Assembly: GCF_000152805.1 (NCBI RefSeq)
Contig: NZ_CH902578.1
Span: forward strand, 3,921,319-3,985,318
DNA from: Maritimibacter alkaliphilus HTCC2654
Lineage (GTDB): Bacteria > Pseudomonadota > Alphaproteobacteria > Rhodobacterales > Rhodobacteraceae
Direction of reading: 5' to 3'
DNA length: 64,000 nt
This document shows, one piece after another, positions 44,612 to 53,204 of this stretch. The notes below the pieces were generated by a model. The model was not told the origin of the DNA and did not search any database. It worked only from the letters and a program-made list of their open reading frames with translations. Within the stretch, counting starts at the first letter, position 1. Every line of letters starts with the position of its first letter. Both the position numbers and the translations under genes were made by a program.

Positions 44612-45123
44612 TGAGCGTTCAGCCCGCCCTTCTCGGGCTCATGTTCCTGCCCTTCGCCGCCGTGATTTCGGTCTGGGTCGCGATCAGCGACATGAGCCGG
44701 ATGAAGATCCCGAACAAGGCGGTGATGGCGCTGTTCGGCGTCTATGCCGTGGTCGGGCTGGCGGCGGTCGCGATGTCGGTCATCACCCTTCCCGACTACC
44801 TCTGGCGCTACGTCCACCTCGCGGTGATCCTGCTGGTCGGCTTCGTGATGAACGCCGCCGGGCTTCTGGGGGCGGGCGACGCGAAATTCGCGGCCGCCAT
44901 GGCGCCCTTCGTGGCGCTCGGCGATCTGTCGGTCTTCGCCTTCATCTTCGCCGCCGCGATCCTCGGCGGTTTCGTCCTGCACCGGATCGCCAAGCGCGTG
45001 TCCTTCGTGCGCGCGGCGGTGCCCGGCTGGGAAAGCTGGGAACGCGACGATTTCCCCATGGGTCTTTGCCTTGGGATCGGGTTGGTCGCCTACCTCGCCT
45101 TCGTGGCGCTGACCGGGGTCTGA
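44608..45123 (+). CDS. cpaA: Prepilin peptidase TadV/CpaA
   Basis: A 171-residue aspartic membrane protease of family A24, cutting the Flp leader after Gly. Both catalytic Asp motifs are visible: the first in AISDMSRMKIPNKA, the second in GAGDAKFAAAMAPF (GxGD). About five membrane helices; no N-terminal methylase domain, as expected for TadV. Last gene of the locus, convergent with the putative GT-C gene. TadE, TadF and TadG minor-pilin genes are not present in the window. Confidence 0.93.
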   Translation: MMSVQPALLGLMFLPFAAVISVWVAISDMSRMKIPNKAVMALFGVYAVVGLAAVAMSVITLPDYLWRYVHLAVILLVGFVMNAAGLLGAGDAKFAAAMAPFVALGDLSVFAFIFAAAILGGFVLHRIAKRVSFVRAAVPGWESWERDDFPMGLCLGIGLVAYLAFVALTGV

Positions 45124-45138
45124 CCCGCCACGCGGGGA

Positions 45139-46764
45139 TCAGTCCCCGACTTCGTAGAGAATGAACTCCGACGTCCGGGCCACTTCGGTCAGGGCGACAT
45201 CCGCCTCGTCCAACTCGGCAAGGATCAGGTGGCGCGTGGTCACCGACATCGGGCAAAGCGGCACGACCACGAAATCGGCGTTCTCCAGCCCCGACAGGTT
45301 GCCGTAATACCAAGGCGCGTTCCCCGGCAGCGGCTCGAACGCGCCGAACAGCCAGAAGGCGTTGAGCAGATCGGCCACGAAGGCGGTCTTGCCCTCGATT
45401 AGCCCCGTCTCGTTCAGAAGCTTCGCGTTCACCTGAAACCAGCCGACCGTGCCCACCTCGTTCGCGCAGTTGGGCAGCGTCTCGCCCTTCCACTCGGTCA
45501 CTTCGTTCTGGCGGAATTCAGGATCCCAGAACGCGCCATAGATCGTGTCCGGCCCATCCAGCGCCACCTTCGCGTCCATGCGATAGGCGCGGATGGTCGG
45601 GGTCACGATGTCCTCGTGCACGCCGGAACCGGGAAGAAGCGCGGTGTAGTCCTCGGGCTCTTCCGTCAGGTGGCGGAACGGCGAGTAGGCAAGGTTGATG
45701 AGGCTCGGCGCCCCGAAGGCCAGCGCGGCGACGGCAGTGTAGGTCATGACCTCCCGCATGTTCCAGCCGAAGCTGTTGGTCACCTCGCCATCCGGCCTGA
45801 GTGCGATCAGCATGAGCCCCAGAAGCGGCAACCACTGGGGATCGTTGCCGAAATTCTGATAGGTGACGTAGAAGAACCCCGGCACGAGGATCAGCATGAC
45901 CAGACCTTCGAGCATCCGGCCCGCGTGGCGCAGCCAGATCACCGACAGGATCAGCATGAGGCTCCCCCCCATCCACGCAGGCGCACCGACGGTGACGCCG
46001 AAGGCATAGCCGGGTTGCGGGCGCACGTCCGACGCCGCGACGGTGGCGAGATCGCGCAGATAGGCGAGCCAGAAGATCGGCGTGCCGGCCAGAACCGTGA
46101 CGGCGACCATGACGACAAGCCCAGCGATCAGGCCCGAGATCACCGTCCGCCACGCCTTGCGCCCGATGAGCGCCACCAGAATGGCCGGAAGGAACGCGAT
46201 CAGATAGGTCGCCTTGGTGAGAAGCAGCAGGGCCATGGCGACGCCGATAATCACCCCGTCCAGCGTCCGGTTTCCGCCCCGCGCGGGCATCACCGCGGTC
46301 GCGATGGCCAGAAACGCCGCGGCCCAGGCCCAGCGGTTGTAATGCATCGAAATCGACACGGCGCGCGTCGTCTCGCCATGCACGAGCGCGAGGATCAGGA
46401 TCAGGATCACCGCGCCGAATACGTAGGACCACAGGCCCGCAAACCGCGTCTTGGCAACATACCATGTCGCGGGCAGCGCGATCAGGGCGATCAGCACCTG
46501 CGACCACAGGATCGCGTGCCCGACCCCAAGGCCCAATGAGACGAGCCATGCGATCGGCGCGATGGCAAGGGCACCGATGGGCGTGACGAAATCCAGATGC
46601 GGCCAGTCGCCGTCGGCCATACGCAGAACCATTTGCAGGAGGTGCAGCGTGTCGCCTTCGTGCTTGCCGAGGTAGAACCCGCCCTTCAAAAGCGCGGCCC
46701 CGCCCAACAGGACCGTCATCAATGCCAGCGCAATCGCCAGCATTTTATCATTTGTCTTGCCCAT
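45139..46764 (-). CDS. Multi-pass membrane protein, possible GT-C glycosyltransferase
   Basis: A 541-residue protein with about ten to eleven hydrophobic helices in the first 380 residues and a soluble C-terminal domain (about 385-541). The first loop after helix 1 holds YLGKHEGDTLHLLQM, an acidic motif in the position where GT-C enzymes that use polyprenyl-phosphate sugars have their catalytic Asp. I cannot name a family. It directly follows the Tad locus on the opposite strand, which with the arabinose-donor genes on the other side suggests, but does not show, pilin or cell-surface glycosylation. Confidence 0.6.
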   Translation of the reverse strand: MGKTNDKMLAIALALMTVLLGGAALLKGGFYLGKHEGDTLHLLQMVLRMADGDWPHLDFVTPIGALAIAPIAWLVSLGLGVGHAILWSQVLIALIALPATWYVAKTRFAGLWSYVFGAVILILILALVHGETTRAVSISMHYNRWAWAAAFLAIATAVMPARGGNRTLDGVIIGVAMALLLLTKATYLIAFLPAILVALIGRKAWRTVISGLIAGLVVMVAVTVLAGTPIFWLAYLRDLATVAASDVRPQPGYAFGVTVGAPAWMGGSLMLILSVIWLRHAGRMLEGLVMLILVPGFFYVTYQNFGNDPQWLPLLGLMLIALRPDGEVTNSFGWNMREVMTYTAVAALAFGAPSLINLAYSPFRHLTEEPEDYTALLPGSGVHEDIVTPTIRAYRMDAKVALDGPDTIYGAFWDPEFRQNEVTEWKGETLPNCANEVGTVGWFQVNAKLLNETGLIEGKTAFVADLLNAFWLFGAFEPLPGNAPWYYGNLSGLENADFVVVPLCPMSVTTRHLILAELDEADVALTEVARTSEFILYEVGD

Positions 46765-46903
46765 TCTGCCCTCTTTTCGCCGAGTTCTTGGTTTTTGTTG
46801 ATGGTGCTTCGGCCACCTTGCCCCGGACTATACCGGGTTTTGGACGGGCCGAGGACGCAAAGCGGAAAGATTTGGGAAAAAAAATCAGGCAGCGAGCAGA
46901 CGA

Positions 46904-48229
46904 ATGAAAATGGATACCCCCCCGACCCCGGCCTCCGGTGTCGAACCGCCACCGCCGTGCCGGAACATGGAAGACACCGGTCTGACCCCGGTCATGATGC
47001 GCGACATCCTGTTGAAGACCATGTTCCGCATGAATGCCGAGCATGTCAGCCAGTTGGAGAAAATCCTCTGCCTTCCGACCCGCGTGACGCAGGAGCTGAT
47101 CGACAGCGCCCGCGATCAGGGGCTTGTCGAGGCGACCGGCACGCTGCACGCGACCTCGGGCAATGAAATGGGTTATCGCCTGTCCGATGGCGGCAAGGCC
47201 CGCGCGCTCGACGCGCTGTCGCAGTCGGAATACTACGGCGCGATGCCCGTGCCGCTCGACAAGTATTACGAACAGGTCGAGCGCCAATCGATCAAGAAAA
47301 TCCAGATCACGCGCGACCAGCTGACCGGCGCCATGGGGCACCTGATCCTGCCGAACGAGTTGCTCGACCACCTCGGCCCGGCGGTCGGCTCGGGCCGGTC
47401 GATCCTGATGTACGGCCCGCCGGGCAACGGTAAATCGTCGATCTCGAACGGCATCCGCGACGCGCTCGGCGACAAGATCTACGTCCCGCGCGCGATCCTG
47501 TATTCCGGTCAGGTCATCACGGTCTACGACCCCATCGTGCATTCCAAGGCCGAGGATCAGGTCGACGACCCGAACTCCCTGCGCCGCACGTCGAACCGCT
47601 ACGACCGCCGGTATGTGCGCTGCCAGCGCCCCACCGTCATCACCGGCGGTGAACTGACGCTCGACATGCTCGACCTCGTCTACAACCCGACGGCGCGGAC
47701 CTACACCGCGCCGCTCCAGCTCAAATCCACCGGCGGCGTCTTCATCGTCGACGACCTTGGCCGTCAGTCCGAGCCGCCGCAGGCGCTTATCAACCGCTGG
47801 ATCGTGCCGCTGGAAGAGGGCAAGGACATCCTCGCCCTGCAATCGGGCGAGAAATTCGAGGTGCCGTTCGACACGTTGGTGATCTTTTCGACCAACTTCC
47901 ACCCGAACGAGATCTTCGACAAAGCGGCCCTGCGCCGGATCTTCTTCAAGATCAAGATCGACGGTCCGGGGCAGGAGGATTTCCTCAAGATCTTCGCCAT
48001 GGTCGCGAAGAAGAAAAAGATGCAGCTGGACGAAGCCGCGCTGATCCATCTGCTCAAGAAGAAATACCCGACGATCGACAACATCTATGCGAACTATCAG
48101 CCGGTGTTCCTGATCGACCAGATGATCGCGATCTGCGACTTCGAAGGCATCCCCTATCGCATGTCGCCGGACCTGATCGACCGGGCCTGGGCCAACATGT
48201 TCGTCAAGGACGAGAAGATCATCCACTGA
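46904..48229 (+). CDS. AAA-family ATPase of unknown role beside the Tad locus
   Basis: A 441-residue AAA ATPase. An N-terminal helical region (about 25-100) with a winged-helix look precedes the ATPase core: Walker A MYGPPGNGKSS (about 170), Walker B GGVFIVDDLGRQ (about 283), sensor FSTNFHPNEIFDKAALRRI with the Asn and an arginine finger. A second ATG lies two codons downstream. It is free-standing with its own terminator. Relatives next to pilus genes in roseobacters are, in my recollection, common, but their function is not established. Confidence 0.8.
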   Translation: MKMDTPPTPASGVEPPPPCRNMEDTGLTPVMMRDILLKTMFRMNAEHVSQLEKILCLPTRVTQELIDSARDQGLVEATGTLHATSGNEMGYRLSDGGKARALDALSQSEYYGAMPVPLDKYYEQVERQSIKKIQITRDQLTGAMGHLILPNELLDHLGPAVGSGRSILMYGPPGNGKSSISNGIRDALGDKIYVPRAILYSGQVITVYDPIVHSKAEDQVDDPNSLRRTSNRYDRRYVRCQRPTVITGGELTLDMLDLVYNPTARTYTAPLQLKSTGGVFIVDDLGRQSEPPQALINRWIVPLEEGKDILALQSGEKFEVPFDTLVIFSTNFHPNEIFDKAALRRIFFKIKIDGPGQEDFLKIFAMVAKKKKMQLDEAALIHLLKKKYPTIDNIYANYQPVFLIDQMIAICDFEGIPYRMSPDLIDRAWANMFVKDEKIIH

Positions 48230-48241
48230 CGCCAGAACAGC

Positions 48242-48275
48242 GAGCGGCGCGCCTGAAGGGGCTGGCGCGCCGCTC
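48242..48275 (+). terminator. Rho-independent terminator after the AAA ATPase
   Basis: GAGCGGCGCGCC pairs with GGCGCGCCGCTC (12-bp stem, 10-base loop), followed by TTTCC, 13 bp after the stop. Confidence 0.8.
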
Positions 48276-48414
48276 TTTCCACACCGCCGGGGCCGAACGC
48301 AACTCCCCCGACATGGCGTGAATTCCAACTGTCCTTTGTCAAACGCGGGCGGTTCGCCGTTCCGTCGCGGGTTTTTGCGTTTTCTTCGCCGGCGCGCGAA
48401 AATACTGTCGATGT

Positions 48415-50808
48415 ATGAGCGCCCTGCCCCCGATCATCGCCGACTGGTTCACCGAAAAGGGGTGGTCCGTCCATCCGCACCAGTTGGAGATGCTGGCACG
48501 AGGCAACGATCCCGCAACGCTGCTGGTCGCCCCGACAGGCGGCGGCAAGACGCTCGCCGGATTTCTGCCCACACTGGTCGAACTGGCCGAGCACCCGCGA
48601 AAAGGGTTGCATACGCTCTATATCTCACCGCTGAAGGCGCTGGCCGCCGACATGCGGCGCAACCTGACCGGACCGATCGACGAGATGGGCCTGCCGATCC
48701 GGGTCGAGGATCGCTCCGGCGACACGACCCAGACCCGCAAGAAAGCCCAGCGCGCCGACCCGCCCGAGATCCTGCTCACGACCCCCGAAAGCCTCGCGCT
48801 GCTCCTGTCCTACGAGGACGCACCTCGCATGTTCGCAGGGCTGGAACGGGTGGTGGTGGACGAGTTGCACGCACTTGCGGAATCGAAGCGCGGCGACCAG
48901 TTGATGCTCTGCCTCGCGCGGCTCGTCTCGATGCGCCCGGACCTGCGCCGCGTAGGGCTGTCCGCCACCGTCGAAGACCCGCCCGCGCTCGCCCGGTTCT
49001 TCATGGCCGGCGGTTGTCCGGTCCTGACCGCCGACCCCGGACCGGACCCGGACATACGTATGCTTACCACCCAGACCCCGCCGCCGTGGTCGGGCGGTGG
49101 CGGTGCCTATGCGATCCCGGACGTGCTGGAAGAAGTGAAGCGCCACAAGACGACGCTGATCTTTCACAACACGCGAGCGCAGGCCGAGATTTTCTTTCAC
49201 AATCTGTGGCTTGCGAACGAGGAAGGCCTGCCCATCGGCATCCACCATGGCTCCCTCGCCCGCGAACAGCGGCAAAAGGTCGAGGCCGCGATGGTGGCAG
49301 GAGAGCTGCGCGCCATCGTCTGCACAGGCACGCTCGATCTGGGTCTAGACTGGGGCGATGTGGACCTTGTCATCCAGATCGGCGCACCGAAGAACGTCAA
49401 ACGTCTGGTGCAGCGGATCGGGCGGGCGAACCACCGCTACAACGCCCCGTCCAAGGCCCTGCTTCTGCCCGCGAACAGGTGGGAGGTGATCGAGTGTCAG
49501 GCCGCGCTCGAAGCCGTCCTCGCCCGCGATCTCGACGGCGATCCGCGCGGACCGGGGCCGCGTGACGTGCTGTGCCAGCACATCCTGATCGTGGCTTGTT
49601 CAGGCCCCTTCGACGAGGTCGAGCTGTTCAACGAAGTGCGCCGCGCGGGCGGCTACGCGGGCCTCACCCGCGCGCAGTTCGACGAGGCGCTCGATTTCGT
49701 GGCGACCGGTGGATACGCCCTGCGCGCCTATGATCGCTGGCAGCGCCTGAAACAGCGCCCCGACGGCCTGTGGCAGCTTCGCGACCCGCGCGCCGCCGCG
49801 CTGGTCCGCATGAACATCGGCACCATTCAGGACACCGACACGCTCAAGGTCCGGATGCGCCAGAACCGCAAGTTTCTGGGCGAGGTCGAAGAGGGCTTCG
49901 CCGCCTCTCTGATCCCCGGCGACACCTTTCTGATGGGCGGCAAGATCGTGCGGTTCGAAAGCCTCAAGGAAATGCATGTCGACGTGACGAACGATAAGGG
50001 GCGCAAGCCCAAGATCGCGGTTTTCGCAGGCTCCAAATTCGCCACCTCGACGCAGCTGTCGGCACGGGTGCTCGACCTCATCCACCGTCGCGACCTCTCG
50101 GCCCTGCCCAGTCACACGCAGGATTGGATCGCCCTGCAACGCGAGGTGAGCCACCTGCCGGAAGCGGGCCGTATCCTCGTCGAAAGCTTCCCTCATGACG
50201 GTCGCGCACAAACTGCGATCTACGGCTTTGCGGGGCGCGGCGCGATGCAGACGCTCGGCCTGCTCTTGACCCGCCGGATGGAGACCGCGGGGCTGGGCCC
50301 CCTCGGCTTCGTCGCCACCGATTATGCGACCCTGATCTGGAGCCTTCACCCGGTGGACGACCCCGCCTTTCTGTTCAGCCGCGACGATCTTGTCGCCGGG
50401 CTCGAGGGGTGGCTGTCGGAAAACGCCCTGATGAAGCGCAGCTTCAAGGCCGTCGCCAACATCGCGGGCCTGACTCCCCGCAACTTCCCCGGCACGCGCG
50501 CGAGCGGTCGGCAGGCCACATTCTCGTCCGACATCCTCTACGACACCCTGCGCCGCTACGACCCCGACCACCTGCTTCTGAACATCACGCGCGAAGAGGC
50601 GATGCGCGGCCTCATCGACTTCGGGCGGATCGAGGAAATGCTGGAACGCACCGAGGGCCGCGTCGACCATATGGTGCTGGACCGCGTGACACCCTTCGCG
50701 GCCCCCCTGTTCCTCGAAGTCGGCAAGGTGCCGGTGGACGGCATGGGACGCGAGGCGTTGATGGAGATGGAGGCGGAAAGGTTGATGCAGGAAGCCGGGC
50801 TGGCATAG
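48415..50808 (+). CDS. Ligase-associated DNA damage response DEXH-box helicase (Lhr-like)
   Basis: A 797-residue SF2 helicase of the Lhr type that normally travels with a DNA ligase, an exonuclease and PdeM. Motifs: Q-like HPHQLEML, Walker A APTGGGKTLAGFLPTL (about 40), DELHAL (Walker B), SATV, and helicase C blocks TGTLDLGLDWGDVDLVIQ and QRIGRANHRYN. The Lhr core and WH domains occupy about 380-797. Length agrees with the family. PdeM follows after a 248-bp AT-rich gap; the ligase and exonuclease partners are not in the window. Confidence 0.93.
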   Translation: MSALPPIIADWFTEKGWSVHPHQLEMLARGNDPATLLVAPTGGGKTLAGFLPTLVELAEHPRKGLHTLYISPLKALAADMRRNLTGPIDEMGLPIRVEDRSGDTTQTRKKAQRADPPEILLTTPESLALLLSYEDAPRMFAGLERVVVDELHALAESKRGDQLMLCLARLVSMRPDLRRVGLSATVEDPPALARFFMAGGCPVLTADPGPDPDIRMLTTQTPPPWSGGGGAYAIPDVLEEVKRHKTTLIFHNTRAQAEIFFHNLWLANEEGLPIGIHHGSLAREQRQKVEAAMVAGELRAIVCTGTLDLGLDWGDVDLVIQIGAPKNVKRLVQRIGRANHRYNAPSKALLLPANRWEVIECQAALEAVLARDLDGDPRGPGPRDVLCQHILIVACSGPFDEVELFNEVRRAGGYAGLTRAQFDEALDFVATGGYALRAYDRWQRLKQRPDGLWQLRDPRAAALVRMNIGTIQDTDTLKVRMRQNRKFLGEVEEGFAASLIPGDTFLMGGKIVRFESLKEMHVDVTNDKGRKPKIAVFAGSKFATSTQLSARVLDLIHRRDLSALPSHTQDWIALQREVSHLPEAGRILVESFPHDGRAQTAIYGFAGRGAMQTLGLLLTRRMETAGLGPLGFVATDYATLIWSLHPVDDPAFLFSRDDLVAGLEGWLSENALMKRSFKAVANIAGLTPRNFPGTRASGRQATFSSDILYDTLRRYDPDHLLLNITREEAMRGLIDFGRIEEMLERTEGRVDHMVLDRVTPFAAPLFLEVGKVPVDGMGREALMEMEAERLMQEAGLA

Positions 50809-50864
50809 GGCGGTGACCTTTGCGCGGCGTCAGCGGAGCGAGCTCAGTATCGTCTGGCTCGAGG

Positions 50865-50882
50865 ATACTAGAATCCTAGTAT
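50865..50882. other. Inverted repeat in the helicase-pdeM gap
   Basis: ATACTAG and CTAGTAT flank four bases, in a stretch that repeats AGTAT/TAGTAT. It is in AT-rich DNA just after the helicase gene; it may be a weak terminator or operator. Confidence 0.35.
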
Positions 50883-50954
50883 TCCAGTATCGGTGCATAC
50901 AGACAATTTCCAATGGAACCATGATCTTACGAGCTACCCACCGACCCCGAAATC

Positions 50955-50968
50955 GTTAACGCGTTAAC
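50955..50968. promoter_or_regulatory. Perfect 14-bp palindrome GTTAACGCGTTAAC before pdeM
   Basis: A perfect palindrome 89 bp upstream of the pdeM ATG, in an AT-rich gap. The TTAA half-sites are four bases apart, not seven, so it does not fit a CtrA box. Probably an operator for an unidentified regulator. Confidence 0.45.
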
Positions 50969-51056
50969 ACATCCGCCCTCTCCCACGTTCAAATTCGCAC
51001 CTCTCCATCCCATCTCGCCCTTGCAAACCCACGCTCTGCAAGGCACAGAACAGATC

Positions 51057-51707
51057 ATGAACGACCACCCCTTCACCTTCGCTGGCGCCGACCTGTCCTT
51101 CCGCCCGACCGGCGCGCTGTTCTGGCCCGCCGAACGCCTGCTGGTCGTCTCGGACCTGCACCTCGGCCGGTCGGAGCGGTTCGCCCGGCGCGCGGGCGCT
51201 CTGCTTCCCCCTTACGAGGTGCAGGATACGCTCACGCGCCTCGAAACCGACATCGACGCGACCGGGGCGACGACCGTCATCTGCCTGGGCGACAGTTTCG
51301 ACGACGACGCGGCCGCGCATGGGCTGGACGACAGCGTGGCGCTCTGGATCACCCGCCTGATGGCCGGACGTCGCTGGGTCTGGATCGAAGGCAACCACGA
51401 CCCCGGCCCCGTTGAACTCGGCGGCGATCACCGCGCAGACCTGACCCTCGGCCCCCTCACCTTCCGGCACATCGCCGCCCCCGGCGCTGTGGGCGAAGTC
51501 TCGGGGCATTACCACCCCAAGGCACGGGTCGCCGGGCGCGCCCGGCCCTGCCTGCTGCGTGACGACGCCCGCGTGATCCTGCCCGCCTACGGCACCTATA
51601 CCGGCGGTCTGCGCAGCCACGACCGCGCCCTCACCATGCTCATGCAACCGGGCGCCGTCGCGGTGCTCACCGGCACGCGCCCGCTCGCGATCCCGATGCC
51701 GCGTTAG
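51057..51707 (+). CDS. pdeM: Ligase-associated DNA damage response endonuclease PdeM
   Basis: A 216-residue calcineurin-like metallophosphoesterase that processes DNA ends with the ligase-associated helicase. Metal motifs: VVSDLHLGRSE (D-x-H), CLGDSFDD (GD), EGNHDPGP (GNHD) and SGHYHPK (GH-x-H) all present. Start is the ATG at 51057 (MNDHPFTF); the longer TTG frame from 51021 is rejected for lack of a better ribosome site. Confidence 0.92.
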   Translation: MNDHPFTFAGADLSFRPTGALFWPAERLLVVSDLHLGRSERFARRAGALLPPYEVQDTLTRLETDIDATGATTVICLGDSFDDDAAAHGLDDSVALWITRLMAGRRWVWIEGNHDPGPVELGGDHRADLTLGPLTFRHIAAPGAVGEVSGHYHPKARVAGRARPCLLRDDARVILPAYGTYTGGLRSHDRALTMLMQPGAVAVLTGTRPLAIPMPR

Positions 51708-51773
51708 CCGTCGCCGCGTCACGCTTGCCCCTCGCCCCGCACCCCGACAGGATGCAGCGAGGGAGGCGATGGC

Positions 51774-52223
51774 ATGGACTTCACACCGAAAGACCCGGAT
51801 TTCGAGGCGCGCGTGCGTGCGAGCTTCGCCCGGCAACCGATGATGGAAACGCTGGGCGCCACCATGACCGACGTGCGCCCCGGCACCGTCACCATCGTGT
51901 CGACGATCCCGCCCGGCACCCTGCAACAGCAAGGGTCGACCCATGCCGGCCTCGCCTTTTCGATCGGGGATTCGGCGGCGGGCTATGCGGCATCGTCGCT
52001 GTTGCCCACGGGAAACGAGATCGTCACCTCCGAGATGAAGATCCACCTCCTCGCCCCCGGGCGTGGCGAGCGTCTCGTGGCCACCGGCCGCGTGATCCGG
52101 CCCGGCCGCCGCCTGACCATCGTCGAGGCCGACGTGTGGTCCGAAATCGCGGGCGCCCGCACCCTTATCGCGAAACTCATGGGCACGATGGTGCCCGTCC
52201 CACTCGTGGAGCCAACGACATGA
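51774..52223 (+). CDS. PaaI-family hotdog thioesterase
   Basis: A 149-residue hotdog thioesterase (PaaI/YigI type) hydrolysing acyl- or aryl-CoA. Signature QQQGSTHAGLAFSIGDSAAGYAA holds the H-G-G-like helix and Asp; LLAPGRGERLVATGRVIRPG is typical of the central strands. It overlaps the crotonase gene by four bases (ATGA), so the two probably act on the same acyl-CoA. Confidence 0.88.
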   Translation: MDFTPKDPDFEARVRASFARQPMMETLGATMTDVRPGTVTIVSTIPPGTLQQQGSTHAGLAFSIGDSAAGYAASSLLPTGNEIVTSEMKIHLLAPGRGERLVATGRVIRPGRRLTIVEADVWSEIAGARTLIAKLMGTMVPVPLVEPTT

Positions 52224-53011
52224 CCGACCGCGTCACCATCGACATTCAGGACCACGTGGCGCTCGTCACGATGAACCGGCACGACAAGATGAACGCGCTG
52301 GACCCGGACCAGATCGACGCGATCATCGCGGCGGGGGAAGAGGTCTCGACCACCAAGGGCGTGCGCGCCGTCGTCCTCACCGGCGGGCCGAAAGCGTTCT
52401 GCGCCGGGCTGGACATGGCGTCGATGGCCAATATCGCGCAAGATGCGCAGGGGGACGGGTTGATGCCCCGCACCCATGGCATCGCCAACAAGTTTCAGGC
52501 GACCGCGATGGTCTGGGCCGAATGCCCCGTCCCCGTGATCGCCGCGATCAATGGCCACACGCTGGGCGGCGGGTTCCAGATCGCGCTCGGCCCCGACATG
52601 CGCATCGCCGCCCCCGACGCGCGCTTTTCCGTCATGGAACTCAAATGGGGCATCGTGCCGGACATGGGCGGGCTTCACCTCGCCCGCCGCCTGATGCGCG
52701 GCGACATCCTGCGCCGCCTGACCTATACCGCCGAAACCTTCGGTGCCGAGCAGGCGCTCCACTGGGGCGTGGTGACCGAAATCACCGACGACCCGCTCGC
52801 CCGCGCGATGGAGCTCGCCACCGCCATCGCCGGCAAATCCCCGGATGCGATCCGCGCCGCAAAACGCCTGATATCCGAGACCGAACAAACATCCCCCGCC
52901 GACACGCTCCTCGCTGAAAGCCGCATTCAACAGGAACTCATCGGCACGGCGAACCAGATGGAGGCGGTCATGGCAGGTCTGCAGAAACGCGCCCCGAATT
53001 TCACGGACTGA
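52220..53011 (+). CDS. Enoyl-CoA hydratase/isomerase (crotonase) family protein
   Basis: A 263-residue crotonase-fold enzyme. Oxyanion-hole motifs are seen in VLTGGPKAFCAGLDM and INGHTLGGGFQIAL. The hydratase Glu of the usual DGA/GCE-type motifs is not obvious: the segment reads ALGPDMRIAAPDARFSV then MELKWGIVPDMGG, which fits hydratase-like and isomerase-like members equally. Substrate unknown. Coupled to the upstream thioesterase. Confidence 0.85.
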   Translation: MTDRVTIDIQDHVALVTMNRHDKMNALDPDQIDAIIAAGEEVSTTKGVRAVVLTGGPKAFCAGLDMASMANIAQDAQGDGLMPRTHGIANKFQATAMVWAECPVPVIAAINGHTLGGGFQIALGPDMRIAAPDARFSVMELKWGIVPDMGGLHLARRLMRGDILRRLTYTAETFGAEQALHWGVVTEITDDPLARAMELATAIAGKSPDAIRAAKRLISETEQTSPADTLLAESRIQQELIGTANQMEAVMAGLQKRAPNFTD

Positions 53012-53040
53012 CCGCGCCCCTTCTCTGTTTCCGGAAACCT

Positions 53041-53145
53041 TGGGGTGAGGCCCGCCTTGGCGGGCCGAGGGGCAACGCCCCTTGCGGGCGCGGGCTTGCC
53101 CGCGCCTGCCCCCTCGCGACGGGCAAGCCCGGCGCAAACCCTCCA
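53041..53145. other. GC-rich intergenic block with three hairpins
   Basis: Between the crotonase and homoserine dehydrogenase genes, three hairpins are packed together: GGCCCGCC/GGCGGGCC (53049-53066), AGGGGC/GCCCCT (53068-53082) and GGCGCGGGC/GCCCGCGCC (53087-53106). Likely crotonase terminator plus a REP-like element. Unrelated in sequence to the block at 28032. Confidence 0.5.
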
Positions 53146-53204
53146 TTGCACCCAGCAAGGCCTTTGGATAAGTGGACGCAGCGCAATTTCGACGGAGATC
53201 CGCC

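Noticed and set aside
46748-48328. 526-codon minus-strand ORF opposite the AAA ATPase
   Set aside because: Antisense shadow; the plus frame has intact Walker motifs and a terminator.
50955-50968. CtrA box before pdeM
   Set aside because: The TTAA half-sites are four bases apart, whereas CtrA needs seven.
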